Source: Homalodisca vitripennis
Taxonomy: Eukaryota > Arthropoda > Insecta > Hemiptera > Cicadellidae
Direction of reading: 5' to 3'
Length of the DNA: 64,000 bases
Assembly (NCBI RefSeq): GCF_021130785.1
Contig: NC_060208.1
Span: forward strand, 54,416,501-54,480,500
Made by a program: the position numbers and the translations under genes. Shown one piece after another: positions 13,031 through 24,089 of this stretch; position 1 is the stretch's first letter, and each line of letters opens with the position of its first letter. Below the pieces are notes generated by a model. That model was given only the letters and a program-made list of their open reading frames with translations. It did no database searches and was not told the DNA's origin.

Positions 13031-13808
13031 AGTGTAATACCAGTGCTAAAGTTTATGTACAGTAATTTTACTCAAAAGCTCAAATAAACTATTAACAAGC
13101 TGTAACATGAAAGGTGCCTAGAGAACGTTCTTGTCATTTCCATGAGTGTAAAATCATTGTTGATTTACATATAAAAGTGACACCGTGTAATATCAGTGCT
13201 AAGGTTTATGTACAGTAACATTATTCGACAATTCACATAAACCACCAACAAGCCGTAACATGAGAGTTGCCTAGAGAACGTTCTAGTCATAACTAAGTGT
13301 TTAATAAAATCATTATTGCTTTACGTATAAAATTGCCGCGGTGTAATATCAGTGCTAAGGTTTATGTGCAGTAATTTCACTTGACATTTAACATAAACCA
13401 CCAATAAGCCGTAACCTGAAAGTTGCGTAGTGAGTGTTCCTGCCATATCCATGAGTGTAATAAAATCATTGTTGCTTTAGGTATAAAATTGCCACGGTGT
13501 AATATCAGTGCTATGGTTTATGTGCAGTAATTTCACTTGACAGCTAACATAAACCACCAATAAGCCGTAACCTGAAAGTTGCGTAGTGAGCGTACCTGCC
13601 ATATCCATGAGTGTAATAAAATCATTGTTGCTTTAGGTATAAAATTGCCATGGTGTAGTATCAGTGCTAAGGTTTATGTGCAGTAATTTCACTTGACAGC
13701 TAACATAAACCACCAATAAGCCGTAACCTGAAAGTTGCGTAGTGAGCGTACCTGCCATATCCATGAGTGTAATAAAATCATTGTTGTTTTACAATTAAAA
13801 TTGCCTCA
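13031..13808. repeat. Tandem satellite, 156-bp unit, five copies
   Basis: Units start with GTGTAATATCAGTGCTAAGG at 13031, 13185, 13341, 13497 and 13653. That is spacings of 154, 156, 156 and 156 bp, with a degenerate sixth start near 13809. Each unit contains ACATAAACCACCAATAAGCC, a CTGAAAGTTGCGTAG block and CATGAGTGTAATAAAATCAT. Units 3-5 are much more alike than units 1-2, as expected from recent local expansion. Confidence 0.92.
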
Positions 13809-13809
13809 G

Positions 13810-15530
13810 TGGAATACCATTGAGGATTGCGTATTCACACTAACACTATATTTCCTAAACACCAATATAATGTTTCTCAAAAGGAAAATAGTGTTACTTT
13901 TCAACAACTAACATACACTACTAGATATGCTTTATAGTTATATATCTTGAATAACTTCATATGAAAGTATATTACTTTTGGTCCCCCGGAGGGTTCTCTT
14001 CTCGTTGTTTAGCGGTTCTCAACCAGTTCGTCGTGAATGACAGAGGAGAAAAACTAAACAATTCAGACACAACATTGCATATTACTTTTAAAACTTATTT
14101 AGAATTAATGCAAATATTTTGTTTGGAATTAAGATTTTTTTAAATATCTGCATTAATTTTGTGACACACAAGACTACATTATTTTCCAGTGTCAAACAAT
14201 TTTTTGATTTCATTTTCAAATTCACCATAATGGTAAATCCTTATTCACAGTTGTAGGAAGTGGAAAATGAGATAAAGAATTTCAACATTGCTCTGAACAG
14301 TTCTGGATATTACTTGTCAATATTTTACAAAAAGTTTTCGGCACAAGCGTTGTTGAAAGTCTCTTTTATTGCCTGACTATTTGATACTTCTATCTGTTCA
14401 TCATGAAGACAAACACTTAGCTCAGCATTTTGTATGGCTGACTCACATTGGGATTAACTCTACTCCCATAGAACCATTACTTATATCATTAATTTCCTTT
14501 CTTGATTTGTGTGTTCCAGACAGCAAGTTGTTTTATAAATGCGTTTACTCTGCCTTGAGCATACAGAACAGTTATGGCTGTTCATAAGCTCAAATGATTG
14601 TAGTGAAGAAGATGATATCGGCTAAATAGAAAAACTTTATCAATCACTTTTCATAATTGAAATAAACAGAAAAGTTTAAGTTTAATGTCAACCAAAAATA
14701 GCACCATTTATGACTTTAACTCAAAACAGCCTGCTTAACACATTATTAAAAATAGACTTTGGTGTGAAACAGCAAATGTTTGTGCAAGGTTCCAACTTCA
14801 CACACACATTTTCAAATTACCTATTGTACAATGGTGACAATACATTTAACTACTTGGACAGCTTAAGCTGAAAATTTGTGTAAGTGTTGTTGAACTGAAG
14901 TTCATAATTGGAGATGTCAGTGATAAATATGGTGAAAGTAGTTAATTAATAGTTCTAAGAGTTTCAGGGTATACTTTTCATGTGAACTCGTTCATTGGTC
15001 CCTATTTTTGAGTATTTGGCCAAGCATTTAGATGTTTTGGTTAGCGTTGCAAATGCCTTCATTCATTTAAATTTTGTTACAATGGTTTTTGTAATTTTTA
15101 CAGAAAATTGCATGTGACCTATTTTTGTGTGGTCTATTTTCCCATTCAGTATGTTTTTAGTAATGTTTGACTGCAAATATTAATTAGTGATTTTATACAT
15201 TAGATGCATCATAAGTAATTTTGCATTATATACTAGCTTTTAAAGCACAAAGCATTTTAAGTGCAATATTATGTTTTGCTTTCAGATATAACAGTCTTGA
15301 CGTAACAGATGCAGCAGTGAAGGTAATTATAACTATGGAATTAAGTAATAATTACCTGAAATGAGTAAAATTGTTTTAATGGAATAAAAAAGGCTTAATC
15401 TGTGATTATGTGTTCAGTTGTGAGTGAACATAAAATACAAATTTAACACAGATAATTCAACTTGGAAAATTATAAAAGAAGTGTGTTCTTATATAGTTAG
15501 GGTCTTGTTAAAGTGAAGACTTATAAACAG
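13810..15530. other. No clear gene; possible short 5' exon of the zinc-finger gene
   Basis: Mostly AT-rich. At about 15286-15321 a short segment lies between a TTGCTTTCAG acceptor-like site and a GTAATT donor-like site. It could be a 5' untranslated exon of the downstream zinc-finger gene, but that is weak inference. Confidence 0.35.
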
Positions 15531-15535
15531 GAACG

Positions 15536-16195
15536 ATGTATGAATGTACCCTATGTACTTACTCATGTAAACATAAAGGAGATTTAAAAAGACATTCATT
15601 CATCCACACTGGTGAGAAGCCGTTTAAGTGTTCCTTGTGTACTTATGCGTGTAGACAAAAAAACAATTTAAATATTCATTTATTGACCCACACAGGTGAA
15701 AAACCTCATAAATGTGCCATGTGTAGCTATGAATGTACTACAAGTGCACATTTGAAGAGACATCTAGCAACTCACACTGGTGAAAAATCATATAAGTGTT
15801 CCCTCTGCAGTTATGCCTGTACTACAAGGGGAAGTTTAAAGAGACATTTTACAACACACACAGGTGAAAAACCATTTAAGTGTTCATTATGCAGCTATGA
15901 GTGCACTACAAGTGGAAGTTTGAAGAGACACATATTAGTTCATACTGGTGAAAAACCTTATAAGTGTTCCCTGTGCAGTTATGCATGTACTGACAGTGGA
16001 ACTTTGAAGAAACATGTGTTATCCCACACAGGTGAAAAACCTTACAAGTGTTCCTATTGCAGCTATGCATGTACTTCAAATAAATGCTTCAAGAAACATC
16101 TGTTAAACCACACAGATGAGATGCCATTAAGTGAGGCAAGTGTATCTATACTCGCACCAGAAGTCAAGATAATAATCATTACTAAAGATAGATAG
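15536..16195 (+). CDS. C2H2 zinc-finger protein with seven tandem fingers
   Basis: A 219-residue open frame made almost wholly of seven C2H2 fingers (C-X2-C-X12-H-X3-H) joined by HTGEKP-type linkers. Each finger starts C(S/T/A)xC(S/T)Y(A/S/E)C, a variant with an extra conserved Cys two residues after the Tyr. Fingers run from about residue 3 to 193; the tail (about 25 residues) has no domain. Such arrays bind DNA in the nucleus. No BTB, ZAD or other partner domain is present, so this is either a small solo array, the last exon of a larger gene, or an expanded-family or retroposed copy. The start chosen is the first ATG (15536), which leaves a complete first finger. An AATAAA lies about 110 bp downstream at 16306. 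The frame is intact throughout. Confidence 0.8.
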   Translation: MYECTLCTYSCKHKGDLKRHSFIHTGEKPFKCSLCTYACRQKNNLNIHLLTHTGEKPHKCAMCSYECTTSAHLKRHLATHTGEKSYKCSLCSYACTTRGSLKRHFTTHTGEKPFKCSLCSYECTTSGSLKRHILVHTGEKPYKCSLCSYACTDSGTLKKHVLSHTGEKPYKCSYCSYACTSNKCFKKHLLNHTDEMPLSEASVSILAPEVKIIIITKDR

Positions 16196-16347
16196 TTCCA
16201 ATTGAGTGCTTCATAATGTGAATGCATTAAGAATAGTTTGTATTGAATATTTATTATTTTATCTTAATTTGACATGAGGGTCATTCAAAATATAAGTCAC
16301 TTGAATGAATAAAAAATTGATGTAGCTTTTACAGCTTTTTTATTATA

Positions 16348-17483
16348 TACAGGGTGGCACATATGTCAGGTTCCCCATAAGTTGGGATATTTTGTTTCAA
16401 TAGGTTGGTAACAATGTTAAGTCGGCAGCAACACGGAGTAAGTTAATTTCTGTCTGTTCCAGTGGCTAGTGTAAAGTGACGCTCTTTGCATCACTGTCAT
16501 TTGTTTATCTGTGTTTTTAAAATGTTTACAACCCAACAATGAGTTTACATCCTTCGGTTATGGTTGAAGCATAATAAAAATACTGCTATAATAATAGAAG
16601 AATTTAGTGGTAAATATCCAGGTGTTACGATACCCACTCGACAGTATATGCGGAAGTTAAATAAGAAATTTGAAAACAAGAAGCGTTTTAAATGCCCTGA
16701 AGTGTGGTCGTCTACGATCAATTTGCAACAAAGAAAGCCTGCAGACAGTTGCTCAAGTTTTTGAAGCCAGTCCGGGTAAATCGACTCGTAAGGCATCTGA
16801 TGAACTAGAAATATCAAGAAGAAGCATATAAAGAATGTTAAAGCAATTAAAATTTAAGTCATACCATCATCTTCACTCCAAGCGCTTCACGAGGATGATT
16901 CCGATATGCGATTGGAGTTCTGTGAGACAATAATTATCCGCTCTGAGGCTGATCCAAATTTCTTGTAATCAATTTTGTGGTGTGATGAGTCATGTTTCAC
17001 ACTAAATGGTCGCGTAAATCGGCATAACTGCTTGTACTGGTCGGATGTAAATACAAGTTCGAAATTGTTTAAATAACACATTTAATGAATGGATTGGTCA
17101 CCGTTGTACAATCAATTGGCCTGCGTGCTTGCCAGACCTGACCCCATGTGATTTTTCACTGTGGGTTATAAATGAGACTGTGTATGCTTCAAAACCGCAG
17201 AATCTTGCCGAACTCAGAAATATAATTAGAAATGAATTTGAACTTGTTAATAACAATAAACCTTTATTGCTAAATATTTGTGATTCTGTTTTCAGTCGTT
17301 GTATGAAGTGTATACAAACTCAAGGTAGACATTTGGAACAATTGCTATAACATTGTATGGTAATATGTAAGTAATTTCATATAATGAATTTGTTTTTTTT
17401 GCCTAAAAGTGTTTTATTCAATTAACCTATAATGACTTTAAATTTCTCTTCTGGGGAAAAAAAGACATATGCACCACCCTGTA
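16348..17483 (+). mobile_element. mariner-like transposon, degenerate and internally deleted
   Basis: Both ends are visible. The left begins TACAGGGTGGCACATATGTC and the right is the inverse of TACAGGGTGGTGCATATGTC. Each is flanked by a TA target duplication (16346-16347 and 17484-17485). The interior encodes a Tc1/mariner transposase in pieces: an N-terminal helix-turn-helix (from about 16550), a LEISRRSI-like second helix-turn-helix, LWCDESCFTLNG (second catalytic Asp region), and SPDLTPCDF-type sequence at about 17130 (third catalytic Asp), ending in a 73-residue open piece to 17350. The stretch between the second and third catalytic motifs is collapsed near 17070-17095. There are stops and frameshifts, so it is not autonomous. 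Confidence 0.88.
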
Positions 17484-17485
17484 TA

Positions 17486-19685
17486 TGAGGATCATAAGGA
17501 AAGTAAGGTCCATTTCAAATATATTTTTTCCCCTTTGATTAAGAGCTTTTTTATTCCATTATTGTGAAAACTCCTTGGACATGATTTTTTATAGTAGAGG
17601 GATCCGAGAGAGTTTTGGCACTTTTTCCCTAAAAGTACAGACTACCTTGATATTAACGAATTGTAGGTCAATAACTCTTTCAGATCCACCAGTCTCCTTT
17701 ATATTTGACACGCCCTTGTAGCTTAATATGGATAATTATTAACAAAGTATAATAAATAAATTGAAGACAAACAGTGACACGTTTTTTTAAATATAAACAT
17801 TGATTCTAATCAATCGTAAATCTTAAGACTGCACACTTCAATAGTATGTTAGCCAACATTTTTATTTACATTGGTACAACAATTCTAATCATACAAATAC
17901 ATATTATACTATTTTATTATACGCTAGTATACGTGCAAATATTGTAGTTTATGAAATGTTAAATATTTTCAATAAATTAGGGTTCTTTTTATAATTTGGT
18001 CAATCTGTAACAGTAGTACTGTAATACAGTTTGTTTAATAGTGTTAAAAAGATTTAGCATCTAATATTTATTATTAATTTTCCATATAAAAATAGCTTTA
18101 GCTGTATTAATTTGCTTTGTTTTACTGTTCTGTTTTATAATGCATTTGTAATTAAAAACATCTGATAACATGAGCATAATAGTTATTTATGGAATAGTTT
18201 TCATGAAGTACATTTAAATTTAATTTGTTTAAGACATGAGAGTTACAAGTATTTTCTCATTAGATTTTAAAATTACACTTGCAATTGAAATGCAATAATA
18301 TCAGGTAGACTATCTTCAGCTTGCTGTCTGACATGCCTGTGAATACCAATTTCATTGTAGTATTGTTGGTGAATGCCTAATTGTGTAACAGTTATTTTAA
18401 CCTTTTTACAAAATAATCAAACATTTAAGTCACTGAACAAGTAGTTATTAAATCTACAAGGTTTCTTATTTAATGAAAAATTGCATAGAATTAAGACTTG
18501 TTTTTCAAAATATAACTTTAATGACATTGAAATAGTCAATTTTGTGTAATGGTAATAAAGTTTCTTCTATATTATAGAAATAATATATTAGTAAACACCT
18601 TATTATAAAATAAAATACAAATATAAAATTTCAATAAATATGAAGTGTATAACAATATATATTATATAGATATGTTAGCTGACACATTTAAAATTCATTG
18701 ATAAATTATGAAAAAAGGAAAATAACTAACAATGTCTATAAATATGTTCAAGTATGATATTTATTCTCCCAAAAAGCTTATTTTCCAAAAATTATGGCAG
18801 ACAGATGGCCACTGTTTATATAGGTAAAATTGCAGAAACATTTCTGAAAATCGTAATACACACATTTCTTTCAATTCCTGACACAAGCCTTATTCATGTT
18901 TTGATCTATGTCGCACTTCTATCATAGGCTTTTGTTTCATGAACTAAGAACGCAGTTCACACATGTCCAAATACCAGATTGTGATTAGGTGGTAAAATGT
19001 CATCTTCCCTCATGCATTCGCTTTCTTGCCAGACACGATAAGCTATTGCAATATTAACATTTGAGGTATCTCAGTTGGCTCCACATCTGACACATGTACT
19101 TCAAGTCGTTAAATTTTTAATGTCATAAATTATTAAACGAAAATTTGTTTATATTGTGTTTTTTGTTAAGAATAAAAAAATTTTATAGTTCATAGATAAA
19201 ATAAAATCTTAGTAGTTGAGGTAGTTGGTTATGAAAAATGTCTCTTTTAATGAAAATCAGTGTAGCATCATTATTTAATACTCATAGTTTGAGCAAAGTC
19301 ATGTGTTATAGTTAAAAATATGAAACAATGCCACTTAACCCTGTGGCACCAATAATTTTATTTTAATTTCTCGCTAATTTATAATTAAATAATGCTCATT
19401 TCAGTTCACTCTTAATCAAACTTTGTAACAACCAACTTTTTATGGAAATCGAATCAATGTTTATAGATTTGTTATTAATACTGGCTGTAGTACAAGATTC
19501 AGATTCAGTTGAACTCTCTTTAAATTAAGCATGTTGTGGCCTTTCGTCGAGTCATCTATCTGCTGCCTGCCAGTCCTTTCTCTGCAAGTCACACGTTATG
19601 GTATTGTAGTTGTGCTTTTACTTAGTAGGTGCTCAAAGAAAAGTTGAAAACTTTACCTATATAAACTGATGAGAAGTGTAAAATA
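17486..19685. other. No recognisable gene
   Basis: About 2.2 kb of AT-rich DNA without a coding domain, RNA gene or clear repeat that I could support. Confidence 0.5.
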
Positions 19686-19689
19686 ATTA

Positions 19690-21155
19690 AGCTAGTGAAT
19701 GAAGGATCATGCAAGAAGAGGACTTAGCTGCTGGGTTCAGCATTCCGAGTAGTATGCTGTCAACAATTTTGAAGAATCAGGCAAGCATTGAAGCACGGGC
19801 TAGTAAAGGGCGAACACAGGTAGTTGAAATACAGAACATTACACTTGGCCATAAAAACACCTACCAGTCAAACCCACAACCAGTCACACGTGGAGTGCCA
19901 CAAGGATCAGTCCTGGGCCCAGTCATCTTTGTCTTATTTGTCAATGACTTCCCAGCATACATCCAAGATCACAATACCAACTGTGTAATGTATGCTGATG
20001 ACACAACACTCTTAATAAAGGATGACACTGCAGAAGGAGTACATACAACCGCCTGCAACTCCCTCTGCAAAGCACTGACATACTGCAGGAAAAATGACCT
20101 GGCTGTAAATCCATCAAAAACCATACAGATTAACTTTAGTAAAAGAAAAGACTACATTCCAAAAATACCTGACGTAGAAATTGAAAACCATGTTAAATTC
20201 CTTGGAATCATTCTGGATGGAAATCTCGGCTGGACAGAGCATGTGGATGGCCTTTGCAAAAAAATCAGCATAGGTATTTATGCTGTTCGGCGCATAAAAT
20301 GGATTGGAAACCTAGAAAATGCCAAAACAGCCTACTATTCATTAGTAGAAACCCATATGAGGTATGGGATTGCTGTATGGGGCGGATCCTCTGTCGGAAA
20401 CCTCAACAAGGTGCTTGTCCTGCAGAAAAAAGCCATTAGAATCCTCGCTGACCTTGAACATCAACAAAGCTGCAGACAAGCCTTCCAAACCCTCGGCATA
20501 ATGACCGTCACTGCTCTATACATCCAAGAAGTAATTCTACATGTGCACAGCCTGGGTCTTCAAACAGGGAAAGATATCCATTCATACAACACTCGCCATG
20601 CAGCCAACTACGTTCTGCCTCCACATCGCACAGCAATTTATGGAGAAAAACCATCTTATATCGGCCGGAAGTTGTGGAACGCTCTCCCAGAAACAATGAG
20701 AAGATTGAAGAGGAGTGCCCTACAAGGAAAACTGCATGACATCCTAGTAAATCAACCATTTTATTCACTGGACGAGTTCCTCAACGCCTGCAATGAAACA
20801 TGGAGATTTCAAAATGTACCTTGATTTTTTTTTTTTTTTTTTTTTAACTGAAACACAAATGTATAAACATTCATCATCCATATTTATGTAATAATATTAT
20901 GTGACTCTATAACTGTTCTTAATGAATATGTAAATAAAGAAGTTTGTCTATTGTCTATTGTCTAAAGGTAACATTAAGTATAAGAGAAAGAAGGAAGTTG
21001 AGTTTCCTGATATTGAGGAATGGATTATTAAAGTGTTTTAATGAAATGCAAGGATAACATTAAGAGGGTCTTTGTTAAAAGAAAAGTTCGAAAGTTTTTC
21101 TAAATCCCTAGGCCACGAAAACTTTAAAGCAAGTAATGGGTGGCAAAGAAAATAA
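19690..21155 (+). pseudogene. pogo/Tigger-type CENP-B DNA-binding relic, split by a retrotransposon
   Basis: Left of the insertion, translation gives KLVNEGS and then LAAGFSIPSSMLSTILKN, the first CENP-B/pogo helix-turn-helix. Right of it, from about 20969, come FPDIEEW, GSLLKEKFESF and KSLGHENFKASNGW, the second CENP-B-type helix-turn-helix (LLKEKA...F...SNGW is characteristic). The two parts join in order across the retrotransposon at 19810-20962. The DDE catalytic region is not found downstream, and there are frame breaks, so this is a relic. Confidence 0.75.
19810..20962 (+). mobile_element. 5'-truncated non-LTR retrotransposon (jockey/CR1-like), RT C-terminal part
   Basis: An open frame to 20824 carries TRGVPQGSVLGPVIF (RT motif), NCVMYADDTTLLI (motif C, YADD), NPSKT, KFLGIILD and a thumb with YSLVETHMRYGIAVWG. 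It ends in the family C-terminus QPFYSLDEFLNA. The first half of RT and all of the endonuclease are missing. A 3' UTR with an interrupted T-run follows, then a short TTGTCTA repeat tail at about 20943-20962. TAAAGG occurs on both sides (19804-19809 and 20963-20968) as a probable target duplication. The frame is still open, so this is a fairly recent insertion. The upstream start codon belongs to the pogo relic and not to this element. Confidence 0.88.
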
Positions 21156-21159
21156 TAGA

Positions 21160-23555
21160 CTTCTTTTAAGTTATTTGTAACAAGTAAAGTGAGACATTAT
21201 TTACATTTTCCGACAAATGTAATTTGGTTACATTTTGATACACATTAGTTTAAGGTGTTATTTTGTTCTTGATTGTATGGAATACAACATAGTTTTTACG
21301 TCTGTAACTTGAATTTTCTTTTCTTTACCTGTATATCTCGTTAGCCTCTGTAAGTCAAATGCCATAAAACTATAACCTTAATAACTCAAATAACTCATAT
21401 CTCAAACTATACCTAAATGGAAGCAAAACGTTTCCTTGATGTTTAAGCTATTGAGGTCCAACTATATAATAGTCAGCTTGATTAATTTCCCTAAGGAACT
21501 TTTGGTTGTTAGTTATATTTCATAGAAATATGCCTTTTGCTATCACTTTCATGACTAATTTTCAGTTTTTGTGTATTTTCTCCAATGACGGTCCCAAGAT
21601 CTGAAAATTATATATGGTTGTATGTATGGACTTGTGCAATGTAAGCAGGCTGTGAACATGATAATTGCTGTGAGTTTTAATACATTCAGATTTAATTGGG
21701 CCAAGGAACAGTGTTTACACCTAGTTTGAATGAGCTTGTCTCAACAAATAAAAAGTTTCAAAATGGCAGCCATTCACTTTAGTGTAAAATGTTGTGCAGT
21801 ACTAAATATTTTGCAGGAACATAAAATATTGGAAAAGAAGTTATTTTTTCAGATAACAGTGACAAATTCCTAAAAAAGTACTACAAATATTAAAATGCCA
21901 TTTTTATCCTAAAAACTGCTATTTCGTTTGTTTTTTTTCTTTTTTTGCAAATTGTTTTTTAAATGATCATTACTGTTTAGTGTTTGATAAGTTTAAGTTT
22001 TCTCTGTGAAACTTATGTTACAACTGATATGTTGAAACAAAGGTTCTTATAATAGTTGGCTCCATAGGTTTTCATATATTTCAAGAGGGAATTTTTGATT
22101 GATCATAACATAGTTGTACTTAGCAGAGTAACTAAATATATGAGACTATGCGCTATTCATATAAATTTGATTTGATTTTTGGTGTATGTATTGTGAGTTT
22201 ATCAATTTTGTAAGGTAACATTTGTTTAATTGTTTGTAACCAACTTTTGATTTTGTCGACTGAGTTTTTAGGTGTACAAAGGTTGTATCTATGTGCTTGA
22301 CCAAACAACAACTGAATTAAAAGTAGCTTGTGTTACTGTGCAAAAACAAAGATGTTTTTATGTTTTATTTATATAAATAAGGACCTTTAAATTAAATGTA
22401 GAAACTTATGTATCTCCAAAATATAAAATTATATATATGCATGTGCTCTCCATGCTTAACAAGACTATAAAAAGCTAACTGTGGCTGTGGGTATTATTTC
22501 ACATTAATTTGTGTTTACTTGAACACTGTAAATTGTTTATTCAATTGTTTGAAATATTGCAGTTATTTCAAGTAAGTAATCATCACTATGGGATATATGT
22601 AATGTAATGGTTTGTTAAGATTGAGTGTGGTTTTAATGGTTGATAGTCATTGTGGTAACTGGCTGACTTTCAATGCAAGCAATCATGGTTAAAATTCTGA
22701 GGTAGTTAAATGCAAGTACTTTCCATAAAAATAAAATTCAACCTTACTAACCTGAGGACTTGATTACGTAGAAAGAGTCTATATTACGTCACCGTTTTGT
22801 GATAGAGTACAGGATAGAATTTTTCTTCAGAATAATCAACAAATGTAAATTACTAAGAACAATGAAGAATGGAATCCTTGTGTTTTATACATATGAAAAT
22901 AATATCTGATTGACTAGTTCCACAATTGCTGTGGATTATTACCAATAGATACTTGCTACAGAACAGTCTGGTAATAACTACACGATAACTCATTTTACAT
23001 GTATAACAACGTGTTGGTTTATAATTTCTCTTAAAATATATATAGGGATATAGGTCTGGGTTAGTAACAGGCAAGAATAAAAAAGTGCAATTTTTAATTA
23101 GTTTAATGTATAAATTATTTTAATAGTTATTAGCATTAAATCATAAATGTTGTTGAATTTTTCCTCATTATAAAGGTTATACGTGTGTTTTAAAAAGAAG
23201 AAAACATTCCTTTTTTTTATTCATTAAGGATAACGGATGGCATTCCAAATTGGAAAACTGAAAATGCAGGCCTTTGGAGAAATAGGACCATAAGAGAATA
23301 AGCTGTTTAGTTGAAAGTAAAACAAAACTTAGTAATTTTCAATTTGTGATTATTAAAATTTACAAAATTCCAGTAATATATTTAAGTTTATGCATAAAAT
23401 TAAACTTTATAAAAAAGTCAAATCATTACAAAGCCACAAAAAACTGAGATGTTTATATACAAAAAAGAGGTTTTTATGGGATAGGTCAAATAGGGTATTT
23501 TCCCGATTCATGTAAAATAAAATTTTGTTAAAATTCCGAACTAAAAGTTAAAAAC
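21160..23555. other. No recognisable gene
   Basis: AT-rich DNA with short chance frames only. Nothing could be supported. Confidence 0.5.
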
Positions 23556-23559
23556 ACGT

Positions 23560-23900
23560 TTAAGGAAATTGTTGATGATCTAGTAAAAATGTAATTATAT
23601 CTCCTGCCAATGAGCGAGCTGGATGGATGAATAATATTGTAATTGTATAGAAAAAATAACTGGAAATTATAAATAAAAGTGGTCCCAGCACTGATCCTTT
23701 TGGTACACCTATTTTTAGAGTTTTTATTTAAGATTAGTCCTACACCTGAATGATTTGATTTCTCTATTTTTCTTTAATTGAGGTGTTTATTATGAAAATT
23801 TGTTTGTGTTCATATCAGAATTTATCTTTAAATTCATTAACCTACAGAATTCCTTAAACAAATTTGTCACAGTGTAAATAAAATAGTTCCATGCACCATG
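23560..23900 (-). pseudogene. Non-LTR RT relic, minus strand
   Basis: On the minus strand near 23711 the translation reads GVPKGSVLGPLLFI, a close match to the RT motif GVPQGSVLGPLLF. Flanking sequence is too decayed to show motif A or motif C clearly. A small dead fragment. Confidence 0.55.
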
Positions 23901-24011
23901 TCATGAATATTTAAAAGAACATAATCAGAGATAACAAGTTTTTCTCTAACATTTTAGAATAGATTGTTCATTTAAGACTTATTGTTTTAACAAGTGTTTG
24001 AAAAAACACTG

Positions 24012-24013
<2 letters not shown>

Positions 24014-24074
<61 letters not shown>

Positions 24075-24088
24075 CCTGTGTGTGTGTC
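24014..24088. repeat. (TG)n microsatellite with a CG core
   Basis: A long TG dinucleotide run, interrupted by a short CGCGCGCG core near 24067-24075 before resuming. Confidence 0.95.
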
Positions 24089-24089
24089 A

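Noticed and set aside
13961..14143. 60-codon frame after the satellite
   Set aside because: No domain, no splice context, AT-rich chance frame.
19709..19809. A genuine fusion of a CENP-B-type helix-turn-helix and RT
   Set aside because: The TAAAGG duplication and the continuing pogo sequence on the right show an insertion, not a designed fusion.
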